Assembly (NCBI RefSeq): GCF_000012565.1
Contig: NC_007354.1
Span: 124,001 to 188,000, forward strand
DNA length: 64,000 nucleotides
Source of the DNA: Ehrlichia canis str. Jake
GTDB taxonomy: Bacteria > Pseudomonadota > Alphaproteobacteria > Rickettsiales > Anaplasmataceae
Reading direction: 5' to 3'
Shown: positions 38,149 to 47,057 of the stretch, piece after piece
Layout: each line of letters starts with the position of its first letter
Position numbering within the stretch: position 1 is the first letter of the stretch
The notes under the pieces: model-generated
The model's input: the letters and a program-made list of their open reading frames with translations, nothing else
What the model was told of the DNA's origin: nothing
Databases searched by the model: none
Translations under genes and position numbers: made by a program

Positions 38149-39422
38149 AGATATTGATACTTTGTTACATGATATTTGATTTTAAGTGTATCATTTTAAA
38201 AATCTTATGATAATTATACAATATAAATATATTTAAATTGGCTGTCCTATAATTAATAAGTATTTTTTAGTGTGATATTTGTCATACTAGTGTAGTAAAT
38301 ATACACTTTTTACGTGTACTAACACTGTTTTGTGTGTTTATTTTGGATTGTATGACCAATTAAACTCTTTAAAAGTGTGTTAATAGATTATATTGCATAG
38401 TGCAAAATTGTAACTTCTATAGTAATATGAAATTATTAACGAAGTATTTATTTATGCACAGTTAGTACATTAGTATATTTTCTGATAATTTTGAAATATT
38501 GCCTTGTATTTTGTAAATAGAAAAATTCTGCACTAGTTTGTCAAAAACTTTAGTTATATAAGGTACAGATATGTAAAAATAATCTATTCTTGTTGTCTGG
38601 TTATACACCAGTATAAAAAAGTGTCTATTGTTAAATGGCATTGATCAAGATTAAAGAAAGTTATCAGTAGTTATATAGTAAGGATACCTGAAATGCATAG
38701 AGAATTATTAGGTAATATACGATTAATATGATCGGTAATTTTCCTTAATTTATGAATAAAATGATAAATAAATTGAATAGGAAATTAATATGTATATATA
38801 AAAAGTATTAATATATCGCAGATGTTAGCAGATATAATATGTGTTGTTAAGTAGTGATGTTACATTTATTTTAGTAAAAATTGTCAGGTTTTCGCTGTTT
38901 AACAGCAATGGTAAAGTAAAGAAATTAAAGTCTATATTAATAAAAGTAAAATTTATATTTCAAATGCAATTAAGCAATGGAATATTTTACCTGTTATGTG
39001 ATTGTTGCTTAGGTATAATTCTTTGGTATTGGATGTGTTATATGAAATGCATCATAGTGTGGTAAAAGCAGGTCAAAAGTACTTTTATTACATGTATTGT
39101 GTACTTCTGGTATGCTTTAAAAGAGTTGTCATAATTTATGCAATGTATTCACGAGTGATTGATTGTTTGTTATACAATTTATGCAATTACAACATATAGT
39201 AAAAAATTGCTTATTTATGATTCAACTTAATAGATTATGTAATATTGTAATATTGGATAATCCTATTGATAATCATGCTAAAATTACTGATAGTATTATT
39301 ATGTAGAACTTGCAATTTGTGTTATTTTATGATATAATAAAGCAGCAATTTTCTATATTTTTAGTAAACATATTAATTTTTATTAAGTACCATGTATGTT
39401 TAATTAATAGTTGTAAAATTAT
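38149..39422. other. Divergent spacer between ispD and the 425-residue gene, 1.27 kb
   Basis: No gene is supported. Short open frames at 38841-39199 have no recognisable signature, no good ribosome site and typical spacer composition. I see no clear repeat. Confidence 0.6.
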
Positions 39423-40700
39423 ATGCTAGGTAAGGATTATTTCTCTGATCTTGATAAAAGGTTAGTAGCTTTTGCTAAACTTAACAATGGTAAACAAAGA
39501 TCATCAAAATATCACTTTATGTTAAGTAGTTGTATATTGATAACTGCTATTATTACTGTACTGTCTCTCATAGTATTATATAGTGATAAACAATACTTTT
39601 CCTCAATGTTTAAAGGAGGTTTTAAGTTATTCAGTAGTGATACTATACCTTTTTCAATGGCATTAATTGCTATTATTCCTTCTTTATTGTTATTGTTTTT
39701 CTTAATTTATAAGGTATGTGCATTTCACGACCTAAATCGTAAGTTAAATAATGAAAGTATTGATATTCTCGGTAAGCTTGAAGAGTGGCAGTATTTTTTA
39801 CACCTTCAATTAGAGTATAACACTAATAAAATAGAAAATATAGATGAGGTACTTAAATTATTCAAAAAGAAATACAGTAGTTTTGTTAAGCAATGTAGTG
39901 ATGGATTTGCCAAACTTGAAGAGCAATGTAAGTCTGTTTTAGCAGCTGTTAATTCAACTACACATGGTGTAAACGCTGGTATTTCCAAAATAAACTGTGT
40001 AGTTGAAGATGTAAAGTTACAACTTAATGGATTATCTGCTGGTTGTCAAAAATTTTCAGAATCAAGTAGTAATTTATTATCTGCTATTGAGTCTGCAATA
40101 AAGACAGAAGGAGTAAATGTAGATGATAGGATAGCATTTCTTCAAAACTTACAAGCTAATTTAGCGTCTGATGTTGATTTAGGTCTTATACAAAATAGAG
40201 TACAAAATTTTGTAGCCAGAGTGCGGTCTATTTTAGTAGAAAAGCCATCAATTGTGAAACCAGCTGTTCTTCGTGAGTTATGGTGTTTACAGGAAAGTTT
40301 CAATGTAATAATAATGAAAGTACATAAAACGGATCAGTGTGCTCTTGAATTTTTACAGTTAATACAAAATCTAGAACAGGAGATATCGAAATTTTCACTT
40401 TCTGCTTCAAAAAAAATTGCTTCCTATAATGGTAATAATAGAAATCTGTTAGAAAAGATGATTAAACTAGAATTACCATTGTTACACATAAATATACTGC
40501 GTTTTTTAACAGCAAAACGTGCTGCATTCATTACAAATACTAGTGCTGATATTACACAGTTTATTCAAGAGTATGCTTCTGGTGATTTACAAAGACTATC
40601 AGATAGCACTAGTGATTCTATGCTTTCTATAAGTTCTTTTTTGTCACTTCAAGATACTAATGTATCAGATAAGGTATCTAATGATATTAACCCTCAATAA
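39423..40700 (+). CDS. Hypothetical 425-residue membrane protein with coiled-coil-like soluble domain
   Basis: I do not recognise this protein. Two membrane segments (about residues 37-57 and 80-102) lie near the N-terminus, which starts in the cytoplasm with a basic stretch (NNGKQRSSKYH). The rest is helical, rich in Gln, Asn, Glu and Leu (KLEEWQYFLHLQLEYNTN; QFIQEYASGDLQRLSDSTSD), compatible with coiled coils, and ends in a Ser/Asp-rich tail. Such a layout occurs in bacterial envelope or cell-division proteins and in intracellular-parasite surface proteins, but nothing decides. The gene stands alone with long spacers on both sides. Confidence 0.75.
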   Translation: MLGKDYFSDLDKRLVAFAKLNNGKQRSSKYHFMLSSCILITAIITVLSLIVLYSDKQYFSSMFKGGFKLFSSDTIPFSMALIAIIPSLLLLFFLIYKVCAFHDLNRKLNNESIDILGKLEEWQYFLHLQLEYNTNKIENIDEVLKLFKKKYSSFVKQCSDGFAKLEEQCKSVLAAVNSTTHGVNAGISKINCVVEDVKLQLNGLSAGCQKFSESSSNLLSAIESAIKTEGVNVDDRIAFLQNLQANLASDVDLGLIQNRVQNFVARVRSILVEKPSIVKPAVLRELWCLQESFNVIIMKVHKTDQCALEFLQLIQNLEQEISKFSLSASKKIASYNGNNRNLLEKMIKLELPLLHINILRFLTAKRAAFITNTSADITQFIQEYASGDLQRLSDSTSDSMLSISSFLSLQDTNVSDKVSNDINPQ

Positions 40701-41016
40701 TATAAATTTTTTAGTAAATTTCTTATCTATTATATTAATTATACCGCTTATATAGCTAAATATTTCTAATGTATAGAAAAGCATTTCCCTTTGATAATTA
40801 ATTTTAAGAAGTTGCTATTTGTTGTGGTAATTTATGATAATGTGTGTGTTTTGTGATATAAGTATTTGATTTTTATATTTAGTTAAAGATTGTATAATGC
40901 TTGAGATATAAAAAAATTCTTATTGTGTCTCTCAAATAATATTATTGTAGATTAATATCTGGATATATTTTAACAGCATAGGTCAAAGCTTTTCTATTAC
41001 AATTTTTTTATAAAAC
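40701..41016. other. Convergent spacer between the 425-residue gene and purE, 316 bp
   Basis: AT-rich. No gene or clear terminator hairpin recognised. Confidence 0.6.
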
Positions 41017-41520
41017 TTATAGTGATGTGTCTGGTATCAGTTTTACTGAATCAGATAGATTTTTTCTCCATGTTTTTAGATTGTCTTTGATAATATCATT
41101 TTCTAAAGATAAAATAGATGCTGCTATGATAGCTGCGTTGTATGCTCCTGATGATCCTATGGACATTGTTGCAACAGGTATTCCTTTGGGCATTTGTACT
41201 ATTGATAGCAAGCTATCTATTCCGTTTAAATTACTACTTTTTATTGGTACCCCTATAACTGGTATATGTGTTAAAGATGCTACTAATCCTGGTAAATGCG
41301 CTGCTCCTCCTGCTCCTGCTATAATTACTTTAAACCCATTGTCTTCTGCAGATTTTGCAAATGTGTAAAGCCTGTCTGGTGTTCTATGTGCAGATATAAT
41401 CATTACTTTGTGTGTTATATTGAGTTCTTTTAGTATTGAGATCGAATTATTCATTGTTGGAAAATCTGATTGACTTCCCATGATTACTGCGACGTCTACT
41501 GTGTTTTGATTAATTGACAT
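41017..41520 (-). CDS. purE: N5-carboxyaminoimidazole ribonucleotide mutase
   Basis: PurE (class I) rearranges N5-CAIR to CAIR in purine synthesis. The 167-residue product has VIMGSQSDFPTMNNS at the N-terminus, SAHRTPDRL with the conserved His, IAGAGGAAHLPGLVAS and GVPIKS. The length is normal. It overlaps the preceding thioredoxin-like gene by 11 bases, so the two are translationally linked. No purK is adjacent. Confidence 0.96.
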   Translation of the reverse strand: MSINQNTVDVAVIMGSQSDFPTMNNSISILKELNITHKVMIISAHRTPDRLYTFAKSAEDNGFKVIIAGAGGAAHLPGLVASLTHIPVIGVPIKSSNLNGIDSLLSIVQMPKGIPVATMSIGSSGAYNAAIIAASILSLENDIIKDNLKTWRKNLSDSVKLIPDTSL

Positions 41521-42055
41521 GATGTTTCTCTATAAGATTTTGAATTGTTAATTTTAGTTGTTTTGCATTATTTATGTTGGTTATTGGATGTATCCCATTA
41601 TATAAGACTGCTATATAAGGGATATGATGATTGAAAACTATACCTTTGTTAGTTAAATATGACAATAGATTTTTTAGGTAACTTGGTGATACATTATATG
41701 GTGTGAAGTTGAGAGTACCTTGTTTAGATAGAAAAGATAGTAACTTATTTTTATTTTCATCTAATGAAATGACGATAGGATTGATATTGTCAAAATCAGA
41801 GATTAATTTATTGATTTCTGGAATCTTTTTTACGCAACTGCTACACCAAGATGTGTAAATTACTATGACATTTATTTTAGAATCTGTCATTTTAAACATA
41901 TCTGATAATGCTTGAGCTGAATTAATTTCCTTAATTTTTATCAGTGTATCTGGCATATTACTATGTATTTTGTAGTAAGAAGATATTTTGTTGAAGGTAA
42001 GTAAAGCGAATAAAGAGATAATAAATGTAAAAAGTATAAAGTGTTTGTTATTCAT
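41510..42055 (-). CDS. TlpA/ResA-like thiol-disulfide oxidoreductase, membrane-anchored
   Basis: The 181-residue product has an N-terminal signal anchor (residues about 5-25) and a thioredoxin fold whose active site is WCSSC (YTSWCSSCVKKIPEINK, about residues 70-86). Extracytoplasmic thioredoxins of this type reduce apocytochrome c or other envelope proteins; ccmF at 9501 gives it a possible partner, although it is not linked. The residues beyond the active site are poorly conserved compared with CcmG, so I leave it unnamed. It overlaps purE by 11 bases. Confidence 0.8.
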   Translation of the reverse strand: MNNKHFILFTFIISLFALLTFNKISSYYKIHSNMPDTLIKIKEINSAQALSDMFKMTDSKINVIVIYTSWCSSCVKKIPEINKLISDFDNINPIVISLDENKNKLLSFLSKQGTLNFTPYNVSPSYLKNLLSYLTNKGIVFNHHIPYIAVLYNGIHPITNINNAKQLKLTIQNLIEKHHVN

Positions 42056-42384
42056 AAGCTGTGCCTATTATATGTGTGATACTTCACTTAGTGTGTCAGT
42101 ATCTTACTATAATATTAAGTTGTTGATTGCTAAAAGATAATTTTACTTTATCGGTGTTATTTTAAGATGATAGTTTGATATAGCTTAATATCTTATTATT
42201 GATCTAACATAAGATGATGTTGTAATGCTTACTATAGTGTTGTGAGGAATATGTTTGTTATATTACAGATGAGATATGCTACAGTTTTTTATTAGTATTA
42301 TTGTGTATATTTTTAGAATATAAGCTTGAACTTTTTATCTTATAATATAGAATAAAAAACATTAAATTTTAAGTTATTTATAAT
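42056..42384. other. Divergent spacer between the TlpA-like gene and ihfA, 329 bp
   Basis: No gene. A TATAAT stands at 42341-42346, 39 bases before the ihfA start, but no good -35 sits at the right distance. Confidence 0.5.
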
Positions 42385-42687
42385 ATGACTCAAACTCTTA
42401 CTAAGTCGAAGATAGCAGAAGTAATTAATAAAGATGTTGGACTATCTCGTGAAGATGCGGCATCTATTGTTGGTGAGGTTTTAGATGAAATGATAAATGC
42501 ATTAGTTAGAGATCATATATTGAAAATATCTTCTTTTGGTACTTTTAAGTCTTATAAGAAAAAAGCTCGTATGGGTCGTAATCCAAAAACTTCTGAGGCA
42601 TTTGTTATTAAGGAACGTAATACTGTATCATTTTATCCCTCTATACTTGTTAAACATTCGATTAATAATGATGATGGGGTGGAGTAA
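42385..42687 (+). CDS. ihfA: Integration host factor alpha-type DNA-binding protein
   Basis: The 100-residue product is a DNABII (HU/IHF) protein: TLTKSKIAEVINKDVGLSREDAASIV at the N-terminus, the KISSFGTFKSYKKKARMGRNPKTSE beta arm with the DNA-intercalating Pro, and ending ISFYP-like (VSFYPSILVKHS). The alpha-type assignment rests on the downstream MerR-like gene, a pairing common in Alphaproteobacteria, and on the arm sequence. It bends DNA in replication, recombination and transcription. Confidence 0.88.
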   Translation: MTQTLTKSKIAEVINKDVGLSREDAASIVGEVLDEMINALVRDHILKISSFGTFKSYKKKARMGRNPKTSEAFVIKERNTVSFYPSILVKHSINNDDGVE

Positions 42688-42699
42688 AAGGTGAGCTTA

Positions 42700-43074
42700 A
42701 TGAGTGGAAAGAAGCTATCGCAAAGTAGTAGTAAGCTTCAGACAATAGGTGAAGTTGCAAAATGCTTGAATGTTGAACAGTATGTATTAAGGTTTTGGGA
42801 AGAAAAGTTCCCTCAAATTAATCCTATTAAGCGTCGTGGTAGGAGGTTGTATACGCAGGTTGATGTTGATATTTTGAAATATATTAAACATTTACTATAT
42901 GATAAAGGGTATAAAATTAAAGGTGTACAACAGGAACTCAGTAAAAAACCTGTTAATATTGATAAAAGTAATGCTAGTGTGAAGCAGAATGTCTATAGAG
43001 AAGGGTTGATAAGTTTACTAGATGATATGTTGAACTTAAGGAATGATTTATTAAAAAAGTTTGACGGAATGTAG
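42700..43074 (+). CDS. MerR-family transcriptional regulator
   Basis: The 124-residue product (from ATG 42700, preceded by AAGGTGAG; an in-frame GTG at 42691 is less likely) has the MerR helix-turn-helix TIGEVAKCLNVEQYVLRFWEEKFPQINP followed by KRRGRRLYTQVDVDILKYIKHLLYDKGY. The effector-binding C-terminal part is short with no cysteine cluster, so a metal-sensing role is not indicated. It is 12 bases after ihfA and its last three codons and stop overlap the 5' end of tRNA-Pro. Confidence 0.9.
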   Translation: MSGKKLSQSSSKLQTIGEVAKCLNVEQYVLRFWEEKFPQINPIKRRGRRLYTQVDVDILKYIKHLLYDKGYKIKGVQQELSKKPVNIDKSNASVKQNVYREGLISLLDDMLNLRNDLLKKFDGM

Positions 43075-43143
43075 CGCAGCCTGGTTTAGCGTGTCAGTCT
43101 GGGGGGCTGGAGGTCGTGGGTTCGAATCCCATCATTCCGACCA
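43065..43143 (+). tRNA. tRNA-Pro (anticodon GGG), CCA encoded
   Basis: The cloverleaf has acceptor CGGAATG/CATTCCG, D stem GCGC/GCGT, anticodon stem TCAGT/GCTGG with loop CTGGGGG (anticodon GGG), T arm GTGGG/CCCAT with TTCGAAT, discriminator A and encoded CCA at 43141-43143. The C1-G72 pair is typical of bacterial tRNA-Pro. Its first ten bases (43065-43074) are also the end of the MerR gene. Confidence 0.95.
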
Positions 43144-43567
43144 TCTTTTTTCGATAGTTAATTTTATGCTATGATGTAATTTGACGAAATTAATGATGTT
43201 ATGGTTGTACTAGTATTTTATAGTATTATTCATAGATGCAGCTTTTTTGTGTTAAGTTATTTAATTTTTTATCTCCAATTTGTGTAAGTACATATAGCAC
43301 TGTTTGAAAACTTTGTTATTAAGTTAGGTATTGTTTTTTGATTTTTACAACGAATTATTGCTAATTAAAATAATAAAAAAACTTTTGTTTGATAGTGGAT
43401 TATGTAGTAGTCATTTGGGAAGTAGTTTTTGTGTTGAGTTTATGTTGGAAGTGCACTTAATAATTATTTTAAGATAGTAATATTATTTTTTTCTGTTTTT
43501 TTCAATAATATAAAGTGACAATTTCTGATATATGATAAATACGAAGGAAAATAACATCAAGAAGATG
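43144..43567. other. Spacer between tRNA-Pro and tRNA-Ser, 424 bp
   Basis: AT-rich, no gene or clear repeat recognised. Confidence 0.6.
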
Positions 43568-43655
43568 CGGATGGAGTGGGATTCGAACCCACGGTACGCT
43601 GTTAACGTACGTCAGTTTTCAAGACTGGTGCCTTAAACCGCTCGGCCATCCATCC
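43568..43655 (-). tRNA. tRNA-Ser (anticodon TGA)
   Basis: The minus strand gives an 88-nt molecule with acceptor GGATGGA/TCCATCC, D region GCCGAGCGG, anticodon loop CTTGAAA (anticodon TGA), a long variable arm (CGTACGTTAACAGCGTACG region, a self-pairing stem) typical of serine, T arm GTGGG/CCCAC with TTCGAAT and discriminator G. The outer anticodon-stem pair is C-A, a mismatch where C-G is usual. CCA is not encoded. Confidence 0.95.
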
Positions 43656-43875
43656 GATTTACTTGTAACATAATATTTAAAATCATGCAATATCTCTTTA
43701 ATTGAGATTCTATGGGACATAATTTGTTCTATATGCTAATTAGATAATATTGTTAATCTAAAACATATGTAATAGTTCTATATATAAATTTATTAATCAA
43801 TGTAGTATGTTTCTTTTATATCATGGCAAAAGTTAATTTAAAACAAAATTAACACACTAAAATGTATAATAAAAC

Positions 43876-44526
43876 ATGCTATTTATACTAATGGGTTATT
43901 GTATGCTTCATTTAACAACAGAAATCACAAACATTGATTTTGCTCATGATTTTCATATACATCAAGGTGAAAGATTTGGTGTTTCAAGTGGTGATCTAGA
44001 ACTTGATATTGAAAACCATCCTGGACATGGTTATCATATTTTATTTAAGAACAATGGCCATGTAATATCAGATTTACATGGTGCTAAAGCTGAAGACTTT
44101 AACTTTAATATGAAGGATCATAGTTTGAATGTTTCTTTCTTAATTGATCCAATGGCTCCTTTTCATGAGTTAGATGTTAATAACCATCCTAACTTCTTTA
44201 TTTCTGTGCATGCTTATCAAGATGGTTGTGATAATTGTGTACATGGAAATCCATCACGTCCTGCTATAGTAAATCAAGCTCAAGTTTTATTACCAAGTGG
44301 AGTTACTGAAGATTCTGTTTCTGCTCCAGCTACTGAAGATTCTGTTTCTGCTCCAGCTACTGAAGATTCTGTTTCTGCTCCAGCTACTGAAGATTCTGTT
44401 TCTGCTCCAGCTACTGAAGATTCTGTTTCTGCTCCAGCTACTGCAGCAACAGGTTCAACAACATCATATAATCACAACACTGGACTTTTAGATTTAGATT
44501 CTGATATTCTTAACATGTTGTACTAA
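43876..44526 (+). CDS. trp36: Tandem repeat glycoprotein TRP36 (gp36)
   Basis: This immunodominant secreted/surface glycoprotein of Ehrlichia is recognised early in canine ehrlichiosis. The 216-residue product has an N-terminal unique region (residues 1-143), then five exact copies of TEDSVSAPA (residues 144-188), then a 28-residue tail rich in Thr, Ser and Asp. It lacks a classical signal peptide; TRPs of Ehrlichia are described as type I secretion substrates. The unique region is rich in His and Asp with few cysteines. From memory, the E. canis Jake strain has about 12 copies and others from 4 to 18; five were reported for the Oklahoma isolate. Start MLFILMGYCMLHLTTE matches published gp36. 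Its neighbours, trpS and tRNA-Ser, are housekeeping genes. Confidence 0.97.
   Translation: MLFILMGYCMLHLTTEITNIDFAHDFHIHQGERFGVSSGDLELDIENHPGHGYHILFKNNGHVISDLHGAKAEDFNFNMKDHSLNVSFLIDPMAPFHELDVNNHPNFFISVHAYQDGCDNCVHGNPSRPAIVNQAQVLLPSGVTEDSVSAPATEDSVSAPATEDSVSAPATEDSVSAPATEDSVSAPATAATGSTTSYNHNTGLLDLDSDILNMLY
44305..44439 (+). repeat. Five 27-bp tandem repeats within trp36 (TEDSVSAPA units)
   Basis: Five copies of ACTGAAGATTCTGTTTCTGC plus TCCAGCT run head to tail, in frame, 135 bp in all, and identical to one another as far as I can see. Near identity at the base level implies recent expansion or contraction. The repeat is the dominant antibody epitope and carries Ser/Thr glycosylation sites in the literature. 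Confidence 0.98.
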
Positions 44527-44581
44527 TAACTTCTGATAACTGAAATATAACCTGTAAAATATTTCTATTTTCTACTCAAAA

Positions 44582-44615
44582 ATTTAGCTTCTATAAAGCT
44601 TTATAGAAGCTAAAT
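44582..44615. terminator. Perfect 34-nt palindrome downstream of trp36
   Basis: ATTTAGCTTCTATAAAGC and its complement TTTATAGAAGCTAAAT form a fully palindromic 34-base sequence 56 bases after the trp36 stop. Five A's precede it on the + strand, giving a T run after it on the minus strand. It can fold as a long stem, so termination is plausible, but there is no T run after it for trp36 transcription. Confidence 0.6.
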
Positions 44616-45065
44616 CTTGGTATTTTATACAGCTATTATAACCTTATGAAAAGGTATAATATTTTTTGTATAAGTAATATTGAGTATTAAGTTAATCTTT
44701 TGTTTAGTTAACAATTAAACTTTTTATTTGTTTTATTGTTATTGTGATAACTTATTGCAATATGTTACTGTGTATTTTTTTCTGAATAATGCAGTTCTAA
44801 AATTTTTGCATATGTTTTCAATGTTTTTATACTTCATGTATTTTGCCAAATAAAAAAATTGAATTGCATATTTAATGCTATTTTATCTTTATCAAGTTGT
44901 ACATACTTTAAGTTTTATAAAACTATAATACAAGTAACATAACTTTCACCAATGTATTAAACTTATAACATTATACTTAGTTTATAAGATTTGTATTGTA
45001 TGCAACCTAATTAACCTTACTTTTGGAAAGACATATTAAAAATAAGGCTATTATAACTAAATGTA

Positions 45066-45086
45066 CTAAGCAGTTTTACTGCTTAG
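45066..45086 (-). terminator. Possible terminator hairpin downstream of trpS
   Basis: CTAAGCAGT and ACTGCTTAG flank a three-base loop: a nine-pair stem 15 bases past the trpS stop (minus strand). The following T run is short (TACATTTAGTT), so termination is likely but not certain. Confidence 0.6.
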
Positions 45087-45100
45087 CAATAAATGTGTTT

Positions 45101-46102
45101 TTATGACCAACATCCAACGATCTCTTTAATCTCTAATATATGCTTATTAGCAATAGATGCTGCTTTATTGTTACCTGAAACTATTATATTATGCAGATGT
45201 TCCTGGTCTTCAAGGAATTCTTTTACTTTTTGTTGTATTGGTGCAACATTAGATATTATTAATTCTGCTAATTGTTCTTTAAATTGCTTTGTATCGAGAT
45301 TCTCAATATTAGCACATGCTTGTTCTATATTAATATTTAAAAGTGTAGCATATATGCTAACTAGGTTTTTAACTTCAGGTCTACTATCTAGAGTATTAAA
45401 GTCAAATCCCATAATAGAATCAGTTGTTGCTTTGCTTATTTTTTTTGAAATCATATCATTGCTATCATATAAGTTAATACGTGTGAAATCTGATGAATCT
45501 GATTTACTCATCTTTTTCTTTCCATTTCTTAAACTCATAATCTTTGCTGATTCTTGCACTATCAATGGCTCTGGAATTTGAAAATATTGTGTGTTATACG
45601 TAGAATTGAAACTAATAGCGATATCTCTAGTCAATTCTAAGTGTTGTTTTTGATCAACACCTACTGGTACAATATTTGCCTTATATATCAGTATGTCAGC
45701 AGCCATTAATACTGGGTAGCTATATAAACCCAAACAAGATGCTGATGCTTTATTACGGCTTTTTTCTTTAAACTGAGTCATTCTGTTTAATTGTCCAGTT
45801 GAAGTTATGCAGCTGAGTATCCATAACAATTCTGAATGTGCATTTATAGAAGATTGTATGAATAAGACTGACTTGTTTGGATCAATCCCACATGCTAAGT
45901 ATGTTGCTAATGTGTTTATAGAGTTTTGCTTTAATTCAGCTGGGTTGTAGCTTTGAGATGTTAAAGTATGTAAATCAGCAAGAAAGAAAAAACACTTATA
46001 TGAATTTTGTAAGGATACCCAATTACGTATAGAACCTAAATAATTTCCTAGATGTATACTACCGGTTGGTTGTATACCAGATAAAGCAATAGGCGTAGAC
46101 AT
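45101..46102 (-). CDS. trpS: Tryptophanyl-tRNA synthetase
   Basis: The 333-residue class I enzyme charges tRNA-Trp. It has the HIGH variant GSIHLGNYLGS near the N-terminus (in GIQPTGSIHLGNYLGS) and KKMSKSDSSD as KMSKS; GQLNRMTQFKEKS and VGVDQKQHLELTRDIA are typical of bacterial TrpS. I start at ATG 46102, preceded by GAGG at about ten bases; a longer frame to 46150 would add 16 atypical residues. It diverges from nothing and is preceded by grpE on the same strand, 248 bases upstream. Confidence 0.97.
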   Translation of the reverse strand: MSTPIALSGIQPTGSIHLGNYLGSIRNWVSLQNSYKCFFFLADLHTLTSQSYNPAELKQNSINTLATYLACGIDPNKSVLFIQSSINAHSELLWILSCITSTGQLNRMTQFKEKSRNKASASCLGLYSYPVLMAADILIYKANIVPVGVDQKQHLELTRDIAISFNSTYNTQYFQIPEPLIVQESAKIMSLRNGKKKMSKSDSSDFTRINLYDSNDMISKKISKATTDSIMGFDFNTLDSRPEVKNLVSIYATLLNINIEQACANIENLDTKQFKEQLAELIISNVAPIQQKVKEFLEDQEHLHNIIVSGNNKAASIANKHILEIKEIVGCWS

Positions 46103-46350
46103 AATTATTATCCTCAATAATGTAATTAAGTGATGTATTTTATAGTACATTTATAAGTGATGCACGTATTTTTTTGTATGACACAAGACAATACAAGTGT
46201 TGATTAGTATACATTTTATCTTAAATTTCAATGTCTTAAGTAGTAGAAGAAAAAAACTTGTATATATATGCTACACTTTTAGCATTAACATGAAGCAGAA
46301 AATACTCCACTAATATAATACAAAACAAATTTGCTTGAGTTTAATAAAAT

Positions 46351-46950
46351 TTAATCACTTTTTTTGGATATTATTACTGAAGCTGGACGTAGTAACTTAT
46401 CCTTTATTATATATCCAGGTTGCACAACATGTAGAATGGTATTTTCATCTTTATCTTCATCAGTCATTTGAGATACTGCTTTATGAAACTGCGGGTTAAA
46501 CTTTTCTCCAATTGGATCTATTCTTGTAATATTGTGACGTTCTAGTGTGTTAAGTAATTCTTTGTAAGTCATCAATACTCCAGCATGTATACTGTCGTCT
46601 TCCTTTAAATTTTTTAGTGATGTTTCTAGATTATCACAGGAACTTAATAGATCGCGTGCAAAATTGGAAATAGCATAGATAGATGTATCATCTATATTTT
46701 TTTGCATAATCCGCTTAACATTTTCCTTGTCAGCTACTGCCAAGCGAAACTGGTTTTGAAAATGTGCTAACTGTTGTTTTAGTTTATCTAGTTCTGATAA
46801 ATCTTCATTTAATTTTTCTTTTTTCTTATTTAATACTGCTGTAAATTTTCTCTGTGGTTTCTGGTTAGATTGAATTTCTTCACCTGATTTTTCATCGGTT
46901 TGAGTTGGGTTGTTTTGTTGACTTTTTGTATTGTTGTCGCTATCACTCAT
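46351..46950 (-). CDS. grpE: Nucleotide exchange factor GrpE
   Basis: GrpE releases ADP from DnaK. The 199-residue product has a hydrophilic acidic N-terminus (SDSDNNTKSQQNNPTQTDEK), a long coiled coil (LDKLKQQLAHFQNQFRLAVADKEN), the beta-wing domain with GEKFNPQFHKAVSQ and the ending VVQPGYIIKDKLLRPASV. Start ATG 46950 is chosen because the frame upstream (to 47010) is not GrpE-like. It diverges from ribD over about 107 bases. Confidence 0.95.
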   Translation of the reverse strand: MSDSDNNTKSQQNNPTQTDEKSGEEIQSNQKPQRKFTAVLNKKKEKLNEDLSELDKLKQQLAHFQNQFRLAVADKENVKRIMQKNIDDTSIYAISNFARDLLSSCDNLETSLKNLKEDDSIHAGVLMTYKELLNTLERHNITRIDPIGEKFNPQFHKAVSQMTDEDKDENTILHVVQPGYIIKDKLLRPASVIISKKSD

Positions 46951-47057
46951 AATTCTAAACTTGTTTATAAACTCTAAGGAATATATAGTAATATTATCAA
47001 AAAATATCAAGTGTTATGAGCTTTATTGATAGAGTTTTTCTATATTATTAATATTTT

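Larger units (their letters stand above)
44527..45100. other. Convergent spacer between trp36 and trpS, 574 bp
   Basis: Contains two hairpins (44582-44615 and 45066-45086), listed separately. The rest is very AT-rich and has no recognised gene. Confidence 0.7.

Noticed and set aside
38841..39199. Two overlapping small open frames upstream of the 425-residue gene
   Set aside because: No ribosome site, no recognisable motif and spacer-like composition.
44305..44439. Short regular repeats that could suggest a CRISPR array
   Set aside because: Units are directly adjacent with no spacers and are in frame inside a gene.
44297..44491. Second open frame over the trp36 repeats (LLKILFLLQ units)
   Set aside because: It is the shifted frame of the 27-bp repeats; the TEDSVSAPA frame is the published protein.
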